Source: Saccharothrix sp. ST-888
GTDB lineage: Bacteria > Actinomycetota > Actinomycetes > Streptomycetales > Streptomycetaceae
Assembly (NCBI RefSeq): GCF_000955975.1
Contig: NZ_JYJF01000106.1
Location: 1-26,511, forward strand
Reading direction: 5' to 3'
DNA: 26,511 nt
Shown here: positions 1 through 7,345 of the stretch, piece by piece
Numbering within the stretch: position 1 is the stretch's first letter
Layout: every line of letters starts with the position of its first letter
Program-made: the position numbers and the translations under genes
The notes under the pieces: generated by a model
What the model saw: the letters and a program-made list of their open reading frames with translations, nothing else
Databases searched by the model: none
What the model was told of the DNA's origin: nothing

Positions 1-128
1 CCGGAGGTGGCCAGGACGGCCGTCGACACGCAGGCGGCCAGCCAGAGCCCGCCCCGGCGCCGGGCGGGCCCGGACCGAGCGGGGACCGAGCCGCGCGGAG
101 CGGGAGGTCGGTGGGCTGAGGAGGCCAT
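1..128 (-). CDS. N-terminal fragment of a membrane or secreted protein (cut by window edge)
   Basis: On the minus strand an ATG at 128 opens a frame that runs to the window edge (42 codons seen). The start is Pro/Arg-rich (MASSAHRPPAPRGS), followed by a short basic stretch (ARRRGG) and then a hydrophobic run (LWLAACVSTAVLATSG). That is the shape of a signal anchor or signal peptide. LAAC resembles a lipobox, but the hydrophobic run continues past the Cys, so a lipoprotein is unlikely. No clear Shine-Dalgarno sequence precedes the ATG (only GAGAG directly against it). It is divergent from the glycosyltransferase at 316. I cannot identify the family from this fragment. Confidence 0.5.
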   Translation of the reverse strand, partial: MASSAHRPPAPRGSVPARSGPARRRGGLWLAACVSTAVLATS

Positions 129-277
129 CTCTCGGATGGTAGGCGCGCCGCCGCACGGCCGGTCGGGGGCGCGCCGAGGCGGGCGGACGGGGCGGCGGAA
201 CGTTCCGCCGTGGCGCCGTAGGCCACCGGGCCGGCCGGTACGGACCGGCCGGGACGATCGCCCGGGCCAACCCGAAC

Positions 278-307
278 CTGACAACGCAGGTGGGCCGCCG
301 GTACGGT
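278..307 (+). promoter_or_regulatory. Putative promoter giving a leaderless glycosyltransferase mRNA
   Basis: CTGACA (278-283) and TACGGT (302-307) are separated by 18 nt and match the Streptomyces -35/-10 consensus well. The ATG at 316 lies 9 nt after the -10, so transcription would start at or next to the start codon. No Shine-Dalgarno sequence is present, which fits a leaderless mRNA. Confidence 0.55.
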
Positions 308-315
308 TGGCCACG

Positions 316-1359
316 ATGAACACCAAGGCTGCTGAGGAGCTGCCGGCGGTCTCCGTGATCATGCCGGTGCTCAACGAGGAACGTCACCTGCGCACCGCTG
401 TCCGGCACATCCTGGAGCAGGAGTATGCCGGCGACCTGGAGGTGGTGATCGCTCTGGGCCCCTCGTCCGACCGTACGGACGAGATCGCCGCCGAGCTGGT
501 CGCCGAGGACCCCCGGGTCCGTACCGTGCCCAACCCCACCGGTCGCACCCCCGCCGGGCTGAACGCGGCGATCCGCGGCTCCCGCCACCCGATAGTGGTG
601 CGCGTGGACGGCCACGGGCTGCTCACCCCTGGGTACGTCGACACCGCCGTCCGCCTGCTCGGCGAGATGGAGGCGGCCAACGTCGGCGGCATCATGCACG
701 CCGAGGGCGAGACCGAGTGGGAGAACGCGGTCGCCGCCGCCATGACCTCCAAGATCGGGGTCGGCAACGCGGCCTTCCACACCGGCGGCCTGGCCGGCCC
801 GGCCGAGACCGTCTACCTGGGCGTCTTCCGCCGTGAGGTGCTGGAGAAGCAGGGCGGCTACAACGAGGAGTTCATCCGCGCCCAGGACTGGGAGCTCAAC
901 TACCGCATCCGCCAGGACGGCGGGCTGATCTGGTTCACCCCGCAGCTGCGGGTGACCTACCGGCCCCGGCCCAGCGTGCGGGCGCTCGCCAAGCAGTACA
1001 AGGACTACGGCCGGTGGCGCCGGGTGGTCACCCGCTACCACAAGGGCTCGGTCAACCTGCGCTACCTGGCCCCGCCGGCCGCGCTGTTCGGCGTCGTCGC
1101 CGGCCTGGTGCTGGGGGCGGCCGTCCACCCCGCCTTCCTGGTGGTGCCCGGCGGCTACCTGCTGGGCATACTCGGCGGTTCGGTGGTCGAGGGGCGCGGG
1201 CTCTCCGCCAAGGCCCGGATCCAGCTGCCGGTGGCACTCGCCACCATGCACATGAGCTGGGGCTTCGGCTTCCTCACCTCGCCGCGCTCGCTGGCCCGCC
1301 GGGTCATCGACAGCAAGCGCCCGACGCCGATGGACAGCGCCGCGGCCAACCCGAAGTAG
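316..1359 (+). CDS. Family 2 glycosyltransferase with C-terminal membrane segments
   Basis: This 347-residue protein has a GT-A fold GT2 domain. The N-terminal strand VSVIMPVLNEERHL (about 12-25), the VDGHG acidic motif (D98) and QDWELNYRI (190-198, the acceptor/base region) are all visible. A QYKDYGRW segment (227-234) resembles the Q-x-x-R-W region of processive or lipid-linked enzymes. Two hydrophobic segments at about 250-290 suggest membrane attachment, with catalysis on the cytoplasmic side. The frame is open further upstream, but homology begins at the ATG at 316, just after a promoter. Its neighbours are an acetyltransferase and three LCP proteins, so synthesis of a wall glycopolymer or exopolysaccharide is a reasonable inference. 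The sugar donor and acceptor cannot be read from sequence. Confidence 0.85.
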   Translation: MNTKAAEELPAVSVIMPVLNEERHLRTAVRHILEQEYAGDLEVVIALGPSSDRTDEIAAELVAEDPRVRTVPNPTGRTPAGLNAAIRGSRHPIVVRVDGHGLLTPGYVDTAVRLLGEMEAANVGGIMHAEGETEWENAVAAAMTSKIGVGNAAFHTGGLAGPAETVYLGVFRREVLEKQGGYNEEFIRAQDWELNYRIRQDGGLIWFTPQLRVTYRPRPSVRALAKQYKDYGRWRRVVTRYHKGSVNLRYLAPPAALFGVVAGLVLGAAVHPAFLVVPGGYLLGILGGSVVEGRGLSAKARIQLPVALATMHMSWGFGFLTSPRSLARRVIDSKRPTPMDSAAANPK

Positions 1360-1380
1360 TCCGCACCCGGGGTCACCCCC

Positions 1381-1452
1381 AGGGGCGCGGGGAAGTGCGC
1401 GAGCAGCCTGCCGAGGAAGTCGCAGGTCCGGCCGCGCAGTTCCCCGCGCCCT
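1381..1452. repeat. Intergenic inverted repeat, copy 1 (terminator-like)
   Basis: The left arm (1381-1401, AGGGGCGCGGGGAAGTGCGC...) and the right arm (1433-1452, CGCGCAGTTCCCCGCGCCCT) are complementary apart from one mismatch and one extra base. About 31 nt separate them. It lies 21 nt after the glycosyltransferase stop codon. The same arms recur at 10535-10638. Such GC-rich long-arm repeats are common after genes in Streptomyces and probably act as terminators. Confidence 0.7.
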
Positions 1453-1557
1453 TCGCCATGTCCGGTCCGCCGTCCCCGCTCCGCCAGGTCCGGCCGGTGC
1501 GCACCGCTCGGGACATGAACTGCCCGATATCGCCCTCCGGTTGGGCCGTGGCCCGCT

Positions 1558-2181
1558 ATGTTCGGCGGCATGGCGATTTCTGATGGATCATCAGTGCGGA
1601 TCGAGCCCAGCGCCGACGTGGACGAGCGGGCCGCGATCGGCCCCGGCAGTACGGTGTGGCACCTGGCACAGGTCCGCGAAGGCGCCGAGATCGGTGCCGA
1701 CTGCATCATCGGACGCGGTGCCTACGTCGGCCCCGGTGTCCGGATCGGCGACCGGGTCAAGTTGCAGAACCACGCCCTGGTCTACGAGCCGGCCGTGGTC
1801 GAGGACGGCGTCTTCATCGGCCCCGCGGCCGTGCTGACCAACGACATGTACCCGCGCTCGGTCGACCCGGACGGCAAGCTGAAGCGCGGCGAGGACTGGC
1901 ACGCCCAGGGGGTGACGCTCCGCCGGGGCTGCTCGGTCGGCGGCCGGGCGGTGCTGGTCGCCGGGGTGACGGTGGGGCGTTGGGCGCTGGTGGCGGCCGG
2001 TGCGGTGGTGCACCGCGACGTCCCGGACTTCGCCCTGGTGGCCGGCGTCCCGGCCCGCCGGATCAAGTGGGTCGGCCGGGCCGGCGAGCCGCTGACGGAC
2101 GCCGGCGGCGGGCGCTGGCGCTGCCCGCGCACCGGCGAGGAGTACGTCGAGACCGACGGGCTGCTGACCGAGGCACCCTAG
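1558..2181 (+). CDS. Left-handed beta-helix N-acetyltransferase, WlbB/WbpD-like
   Basis: This protein of about 207 residues is made of hexapeptide repeats (IGPGSTVWH, IGADCIIGRGAYVGPGVRIGD, VEDGVFIGPAAVLTND) followed by the typical ending VAGVPARRIKWVG (about 161-173). The family acetylates amino sugars on nucleotide-sugar precursors, and the WlbB/WbpD type acts on UDP-linked 3-amino-glucuronate. Residues 187-196 (RWRCPRTGEEY) look like half of the C-terminal Cys-pair motif often found in this subgroup, with the second Cys replaced by Thr. A second ATG at 1570 is an alternative start. TATGTT at 1557-1562 could be its -10 box and would make it leaderless. Probably a partner of the upstream glycosyltransferase. 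Its exact substrate is unknown. Confidence 0.8.
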   Translation: MFGGMAISDGSSVRIEPSADVDERAAIGPGSTVWHLAQVREGAEIGADCIIGRGAYVGPGVRIGDRVKLQNHALVYEPAVVEDGVFIGPAAVLTNDMYPRSVDPDGKLKRGEDWHAQGVTLRRGCSVGGRAVLVAGVTVGRWALVAAGAVVHRDVPDFALVAGVPARRIKWVGRAGEPLTDAGGGRWRCPRTGEEYVETDGLLTEAP

Positions 2182-2227
2182 GGCCAGCCCCGGCCGTTCT
2201 CAGGCGTCGCGGCCCGTCGGCCCCGGC

Positions 2228-3868
2228 TCAGTAGGTGTAGATGTGGCCCTGCGGGTTGACGGTCATGCAGCTCTTGTCGTCGTCCGCGGTGGTGGACTCC
2301 ACCGACTTCGGCAGCTTGTTCGGCGCCGGCTTGGCACTGCCGGAGGCGCCGCCCGAGGCCGGGTAGCTGGTGCCGCTGGTCCAGTCGGAGCCGATCACCA
2401 GGCTGAGCGTCCTGCTGCTGCCGGACTCCTTGAGCGCGTCGGCGGGCAGGTCCAGCGCCGTGGCGATCGCCTGGGCCTGGGCGCTCTGGCCGCTGCCGTA
2501 GGTGAGCACGGTGCTCTCCTCCGAGCCGCCGCCGCCGATCGCCGTCGCCTTGCCGAAGCCCGCCTCGATCAGGGCGTCCTTGATCTCGGTGGCGCGGGCG
2601 GTGGCGCCGGAGGCGTTCTGGACGGTGACCGCGACCGAGCCCTTGTTGATCTCGCGGGCCGGCGCGGCGGCCGTGGTGCCGCTGGGGGACGGGCCGGCCG
2701 AGGCGCCACCCGAGGCACCGTCACCGCCCTTGAGCGACTTGCCGTCGATCGGGGTGTCGGCCAGCAGCATCTTCCAGATCTGGTCGGTGTCCTGCTTGTG
2801 GAGCACCAGCCGGTCCGGATCGCTCGGCGCGGTGTCCACCGGCACGGTCAGGCTGGTGGTCCGCTCGGTGGGCACCGAGCGGAGGTCGCTGCCCAGGTCG
2901 TAGAGCTTCTTGATGTCGGCGATCGGCTTGTCCACGGTCAACGACTTGGTGGCGGCCTCGGCCAGCGACATCAGCCGGCCCGGGTCGCTCAGCGAACCGT
3001 TCTTCTTCAACTGGCGGATCATCGCGCTGAGGTAGAGGTGCTGCGCCTTGGTGCGGCCGATGTCGTCGCCCCAGGCGTCGCGCATCCGCAGCCACTGCAG
3101 GGCCTGCTCGCCCTTGATGTAGCTGGTGCCCTTGGGCAGCTTGAGGTCGGTGCCGCCGACACCGGGCTGGTAGCGGTCGTAGAGGTTCATGTTGACGCAG
3201 ACCGGGACACCGCCGACCGCGTCGGCCATGCTCACCACCCCGGCGAAGTCGACCATCATGTAGTGGTCGATGTCCAGGCCGGTCAGCTTGACCCAGGTGC
3301 CGAGCACGCAGCCGGGGCCGCCGCGCGGCAGCGCCTCGTTGATCATCGTGTGCTTGGTGGCGGGGTAGGTGGTCTTGCCGTCCTCGCTGTGACAGGTCGG
3401 GATGTCCACCAGGGTGTCGCGGGGGATGCTGATCATCGAGGCGTTGGTGCGGTCGGCCGAGACGTGCAGCAGCATCTGGACGTCCGCCAGGCCGGGTCGG
3501 CCCGCGTCGTCGGCGGCTCCGCCGAGTGCGACGTTCGCGGCGGAGCCGCGGCTGTCGGTGCCTATCAGCAGGATGTTCAGCGGGGTCTGCCCGGCGGCGT
3601 TGGGCGCGGTCTTGGAGCCCTTGGCGTCACTGAGGTTCTTGCTGCCGGACTGGATGTTGCCGTTGAGGTGCTGGTAGTAGAGGTACGCGGCGCCGCAGCC
3701 CGCCACCAGGGTCAGCCCGAGGGCGGCCGCGGTGATCCGTATCCAGCGGCGGCCGCCCTTGCGCCCGCCTTGTCGGGCCGCCGCCTGCCGGGCGGAAGTG
3801 CGTCCGCCCAGCTCGGGTATGCCGGAGTCGGCTGAGGACTCGCCGGACATCGGCTCGACGTTGGTCAT
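2228..3868 (-). CDS. LCP (LytR-CpsA-Psr) family phosphotransferase with LytR_C domain, paralogue 1
   Basis: This 546-residue protein has a cytoplasmic Arg/Lys-rich start, one membrane segment at about 44-66, an extracellular LCP domain at about 96-300, and a LytR_C domain at about 411-497 (VAVTVQNASGATARATEIKDAL). LCP hallmarks are GTDSRG (103-108), SIPRD (147-151) and RMRDAWGDDIGR (261-272). The RQQ expected after the last motif is KAQ here. LCP enzymes transfer polyprenyl-phosphate-linked glycopolymers to peptidoglycan. Core cysteines lie at 159, 187 and 224, with one near the C terminus (534). The best upstream Shine-Dalgarno match, GAGAGG, is 13 nt from the ATG, so Met7 is an alternative start. 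It has its own upstream gap of 141 bp from the next LCP gene and converges with the acetyltransferase. Confidence 0.93.
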   Translation of the reverse strand: MTNVEPMSGESSADSGIPELGGRTSARQAAARQGGRKGGRRWIRITAAALGLTLVAGCGAAYLYYQHLNGNIQSGSKNLSDAKGSKTAPNAAGQTPLNILLIGTDSRGSAANVALGGAADDAGRPGLADVQMLLHVSADRTNASMISIPRDTLVDIPTCHSEDGKTTYPATKHTMINEALPRGGPGCVLGTWVKLTGLDIDHYMMVDFAGVVSMADAVGGVPVCVNMNLYDRYQPGVGGTDLKLPKGTSYIKGEQALQWLRMRDAWGDDIGRTKAQHLYLSAMIRQLKKNGSLSDPGRLMSLAEAATKSLTVDKPIADIKKLYDLGSDLRSVPTERTTSLTVPVDTAPSDPDRLVLHKQDTDQIWKMLLADTPIDGKSLKGGDGASGGASAGPSPSGTTAAAPAREINKGSVAVTVQNASGATARATEIKDALIEAGFGKATAIGGGGSEESTVLTYGSGQSAQAQAIATALDLPADALKESGSSRTLSLVIGSDWTSGTSYPASGGASGSAKPAPNKLPKSVESTTADDDKSCMTVNPQGHIYTY

Positions 3869-4009
3869 GACTGGTCAGCTGCCTCTCGTGAATCGGGCCC
3901 CCGTCGGCCGCCTCACGGGAACCTACCGGACATCACGAGCTGGACTGAATTTTGTTACATGATCAGAACGTCACTCTTATTCAAGTTTGACTGTGGGTAG
4001 AGCACTTCG

Positions 4010-5665
4010 TTACTTGGCGCACACATCGGTGTCGTCGCCCTGCACCCGCTGGAGGTTCTTCGGGGCTTCGGCCGGTGCCGATGCGGTTCCGACCGCCTTG
4101 GTGAAGTCTTTGCCGAGCACCAGTACCAGTGGATCAGCCGTCCCGTACTGGGCGTTCTCCCGTACGGCGCCCGAGGGCAGCCCGAGCGCCGCCGCCAGTG
4201 CGGCGGCCTGGTCGGCCCGGCCCGGCGGGTGGGAGATCGTACTGGCCGCCGTCACGTCGGTGTCCCGTCCTGCGGCGGCCCGGTCGAAGCCCCTGTCCTG
4301 AAGTGCGGTGACGGCCTTTGCGGCCTGGCCCGCCTGCCCGGTGCCGTTCCGCACCGTGAGCCCGACCTCGGCCGGGTCGACCTGCGGGGTGCCGGGAGAG
4401 GCGCCCGAGGGGCTCGCCGCCGAAGGGCCGGCGGACGGCGAGTCCGTGGTGGTGAGCGGGCGGTCGGCCGCGACCAGTGCGAAGAGGCGGTCCGCGTCGG
4501 GCTTGAGGAGCGTCAACCGGCCCTCCTGCTCGGGATCGTCGATCACCGGCACGGTGGTGAAGGTGATGTTCCCCGGGTCCACCCGCCGCAGGTCCAGGGC
4601 CAGGTTCTTGAGCTTGTCGATGCCCTTGATCTGAGAGTCCACGGTGAGCGCCCTGGTGCCGGCCTCGGCCAGCCGCCAGAGCTTGGCGGGGCTGGTCAGG
4701 GTGTCGCTGCTCTTCATCCTGCGGATCATCGAGCCGATGAACTGCTGCTGCAACGGGATCCGGGTCAGATCGCCGCCCAGGCCGACCGAGTGCCGGGTGC
4801 GGACGAAGGCCAACGCCTCCTCGCCCTGCACGGTGTGCCGCCCCTTGGCCATCCTCAGATGCGAGCCCGGGTCGTCGATGTCCTTCGCCGCGCAGACCTC
4901 GACCCCGCCCACGGCGCTCGAAAGGGTCTTCACCGCTTCGAAGTTGACCATCACGAAGTGGTCGACCCGGATGTTCGTCAGCTTCTCGACGGTCAGCCAG
5001 GTGCAGCCGGGGTCACGCCCCGCCTGGCCCAGGCTGGTGTTGAACATCGCCCGGCTCTCGCCCGGGATCTTCTTGGTGCCGTTCCGGCAGTCCGGGATCC
5101 GCACCAGCAGGTCGCGCGGGATGCTGATCACCGTCGCGTTGCTGCGGTCCTTGGCGATGTGGAACAGCAGGGTGGTGTCGGCGTGCCCGGCACTGCCCTC
5201 GTCGCCGTAGTCGCGGCCGAGGCCCTCGCGGCTGTCGGTGCCGATCACCAGGATGTTCAGCGCGTCCGTGGCGCCGGCCGGCCGGTCGGCCTCGTCGCCG
5301 AGGTTCACCTCGACCGCGGAGACGTTCCGGTTGAAGTGCTGGTACGCCAGATAGGCGCCGCCGCAGCCGGCCACCAGGACCAGCGAACCGGCGCCCGCCG
5401 TCCACTTGAGGGCGCGCCGGTTGCCGCGCGAGCCTGCCCGGGAGCGGCGGCGGGTGGCTCTGCCGCCGGGCGGGCCGTCACCGGACCGTCGGCCCGCAGT
5501 CTCGGCGGACTCCCCGGTCCGGGGGCGCGGCACGGTGGCCGGACGGCGCTCCAGGTCCAGCCGGAACTCTCCGGTGGCCGGGTCGAGCACCCACTGGTCG
5601 GCGGGGTCGACCTCGTGCGGAGTTTCGTTCGAAATGCCGCGGCTGTACCGGTTTCCGCTGTTCAT
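4010..5665 (-). CDS. LCP (LytR-CpsA-Psr) family phosphotransferase with LytR_C domain, paralogue 2
   Basis: Read from the ATG at 5665, the protein has 551 residues: a long basic cytoplasmic region (1-85, with QWVLDPATGEFRLDL at 24-38), a membrane segment at about 88-110, an LCP domain at about 135-345, and a LytR_C domain at about 434-518. Motifs are GTDSRE (142-147), SIPRD (181-185) and RTRHSVGLGGDLTRIPLQQQ (289-308). The expected role is ligation of glycopolymers to peptidoglycan on the cell surface. Cysteines at 193, 221 and 258 plus C549, two residues from the end, match the pattern in both neighbouring paralogues. The start was chosen because TAGGGT lies at 5678-5673, 7 nt before this ATG, which fits a leaderless mRNA. 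The frame is open 16 codons further upstream. Confidence 0.92.
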   Translation of the reverse strand: MNSGNRYSRGISNETPHEVDPADQWVLDPATGEFRLDLERRPATVPRPRTGESAETAGRRSGDGPPGGRATRRRSRAGSRGNRRALKWTAGAGSLVLVAGCGGAYLAYQHFNRNVSAVEVNLGDEADRPAGATDALNILVIGTDSREGLGRDYGDEGSAGHADTTLLFHIAKDRSNATVISIPRDLLVRIPDCRNGTKKIPGESRAMFNTSLGQAGRDPGCTWLTVEKLTNIRVDHFVMVNFEAVKTLSSAVGGVEVCAAKDIDDPGSHLRMAKGRHTVQGEEALAFVRTRHSVGLGGDLTRIPLQQQFIGSMIRRMKSSDTLTSPAKLWRLAEAGTRALTVDSQIKGIDKLKNLALDLRRVDPGNITFTTVPVIDDPEQEGRLTLLKPDADRLFALVAADRPLTTTDSPSAGPSAASPSGASPGTPQVDPAEVGLTVRNGTGQAGQAAKAVTALQDRGFDRAAAGRDTDVTAASTISHPPGRADQAAALAAALGLPSGAVRENAQYGTADPLVLVLGKDFTKAVGTASAPAEAPKNLQRVQGDDTDVCAK

Positions 5666-5672
5666 CTGGCAC

Positions 5673-5678
5673 ACCCTA
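5673..5678 (-). promoter_or_regulatory. Putative -10 box (TAGGGT) of LCP paralogue 2
   Basis: TAGGGT on the minus strand ends 7 nt before the ATG at 5665, so transcription would start at the A of the start codon. No convincing -35 box was found. No Shine-Dalgarno sequence is present. Confidence 0.4.
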
Positions 5679-5723
5679 GACGAGCGGCCACAGCCGAACG
5701 CCCTTGGCGGCAAAGGCAGTCCG

Positions 5724-5737
5724 GGTTGATATCAACC
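5724..5737. promoter_or_regulatory. Perfect 14-bp palindrome, possible operator
   Basis: GGTTGATATCAACC is a perfect palindrome in the 137-bp gap upstream of LCP paralogue 2, about 46 bp upstream of its putative -10 box. It is AT-rich at its centre, unlike the surroundings. A regulator binding site is plausible, but I do not recognise the motif. Confidence 0.4.
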
Positions 5738-5802
5738 GAAGTCGGACAGAACTACCATACGCCGGAATCGGGTTGTCTTCGGCGGACGTGCCCGTCGGGG
5801 CG

Positions 5803-7308
5803 TCAGTGCATGCTGCACAGGTCCCGGTCGGCGGTGTTGCCCGGCAGGGTCGGACCCGTTTCGGGGACAGCGCTGCCCGATGCTGACGGCGCATTGGAGG
5901 ATCCGGGGAGCGCGGAGGGCGAGCCGCCCGCCGTCGGCCCGGGGACGGCGCTTGATTCCGTGCCGTCCTCGTTGCCTGCGACCTGGTTCGCGCCGGGGGT
6001 CACCGGGCCGCTCGCGGAACTGCTCGGACGGACGCTCGCGCCGGGGACGGCCCCGAGGCTCGGTCCGGGGTTCGTCCGGGGGCCGACGCCGCCGTTCGCT
6101 CCGTTGCCCAGGGGGAGGCCGCCCCCGGTGGTGACGGTGGCCCCGGGGCCGGCGTCGGCGGTGGGGGCCGTGGTGGCACCGGGGGCCACACCGGCGGTGC
6201 TCGTCGGCGCGAGCGCGTACGGACTCACCGCCACCCTGCGGTCCTCGCGCAGCGCGGCGAACAGCTGGTCGGTCTGCGGCTGGACGAACTGGTCCCGGTC
6301 CGCGTTGCCGGGGTACGGGCGGCGCGGGGTGGTGAGCAGCGCCAGGTTCGCCGGCGGGATGTTGCGCAGGTCCTCCGCCAGGTCGTAGAGCGCGCTCAGC
6401 TTGCTCAGCCCGGGGTCGGCGGTGATCGAGGAGGTCGCGGCGTCCAGCAGCGGCCAGAGGCGGACCGGGTTGAGCAGCACCCCCTGGGACTGCACCTTGC
6501 GGACCAGCGAGGCCAGGAACTGCTGCTGACGCGCCATCCGCTCGGTGTCGCTGCCGTTGCCCAGGCTCTCGCGGACCCGGACGTAGCCCAGTGCCTGTTC
6601 GCCGTGCAGGGTCTGCCGTCCGGCCGCCAGGTCCAGCTTGGCGTCCCGGTCGTGGATCGGACTCGGCACGCAGACCTCCACGCCGTCGACGGCGTCCACC
6701 ATCTTCTTGAAGCCGGTGAAGTCCACGATCAGGTGGTGGTCGATGCGGATGCCGCTGAACTTCTCCACGGCCCGGATGGTGCAGGCCGGGCCGCCCAGCT
6801 CGAAGGCCCAGTTGAACTGCATGAACCGGGTGCCCGAGCGGCTGCCGTCGGGCAGCTGGCAGGGCGGCACCGTCACCATCGCGTCGCGCGGGACGCTCAC
6901 CGCCGTGGCGTGCTGCCGGTCACCCGAGAGGTGCAGCAGGATCGTGGTGTCCGAGCGCTGCCCGCCGTCCGAGCCCGGGGTGCCGTCCGATCCGTACGAG
7001 GCGTTGGCACCGGACCGGGAGTCGCTGCCGATCAGCAGGATGTTCAGCGCCTGCCCGGCCCGGGTGTCCCGGCCGGGCCGGTTCGGCTCGTCGCTCTGCA
7101 GCCGCCGGCCGGTGACGTCGTCCGTCCCGATGTTGCCGTCCAGCTTGCGGTACGCCAGCCAGGCCAGCGCTCCTGCGCTGACCAGCAGGAAGGCCAGGGC
7201 ACCGGACATGACCAGCAGAAATCGGCGGCGCCCCCCGCCTTTCGAGGTCGGGGGGCGCTCGCCGGAGTCATCCGTACCGGGGTCGTCCCTGGGGTGATCC
7301 GCTGCCAT
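5803..7308 (-). CDS. LCP (LytR-CpsA-Psr) family phosphotransferase with low-complexity tail, paralogue 3
   Basis: This 501-residue protein has a short cytoplasmic N terminus, a membrane segment at about 29-53 and an LCP domain at about 88-330. Motifs are GSDSRS (94-99, Ser in place of Thr), SVPRD (138-142) and RVRESLGNGSDTERMARQQQ (244-263). In place of a LytR_C domain it carries about 130 residues rich in Pro, Gly, Ser, Thr and Ala (365-495), ending in DRDLCSMH. Core cysteines are at 150, 176 and 213, plus C498. The likely job is attaching a wall polymer to peptidoglycan. It starts 38 nt after the TIGR03089 gene on the same strand, so the two are probably cotranscribed. An LCP gene beside a TIGR03089 gene is also found in mycobacteria, from memory (Rv3267/Rv3268). 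Confidence 0.92.
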   Translation of the reverse strand: MAADHPRDDPGTDDSGERPPTSKGGGRRRFLLVMSGALAFLLVSAGALAWLAYRKLDGNIGTDDVTGRRLQSDEPNRPGRDTRAGQALNILLIGSDSRSGANASYGSDGTPGSDGGQRSDTTILLHLSGDRQHATAVSVPRDAMVTVPPCQLPDGSRSGTRFMQFNWAFELGGPACTIRAVEKFSGIRIDHHLIVDFTGFKKMVDAVDGVEVCVPSPIHDRDAKLDLAAGRQTLHGEQALGYVRVRESLGNGSDTERMARQQQFLASLVRKVQSQGVLLNPVRLWPLLDAATSSITADPGLSKLSALYDLAEDLRNIPPANLALLTTPRRPYPGNADRDQFVQPQTDQLFAALREDRRVAVSPYALAPTSTAGVAPGATTAPTADAGPGATVTTGGGLPLGNGANGGVGPRTNPGPSLGAVPGASVRPSSSASGPVTPGANQVAGNEDGTESSAVPGPTAGGSPSALPGSSNAPSASGSAVPETGPTLPGNTADRDLCSMH

Positions 7309-7345
7309 GTCGGGGATGCCTACCCACGTGGCCGGGCGGGCGGGG

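Noticed and set aside
86..128. Lipobox (LAAC) in the partial protein at the left edge
   Set aside because: The hydrophobic stretch before the Cys is too short and continues after it, unlike a lipoprotein signal.
2243..3835. A 530-codon open frame antisense to LCP paralogue 1
   Set aside because: Low-complexity shadow of a real gene.
3987..4015. Plus-strand promoter TTGACT-17-TTACTT at the end of LCP paralogue 2
   Set aside because: The -10 part is poor and it would only read antisense into an LCP gene.
4229..6388. A 719-codon open frame on the plus strand across the LCP genes
   Set aside because: It runs antisense to LCP domains with intact motifs and across the gap between two genes. No homology is visible.
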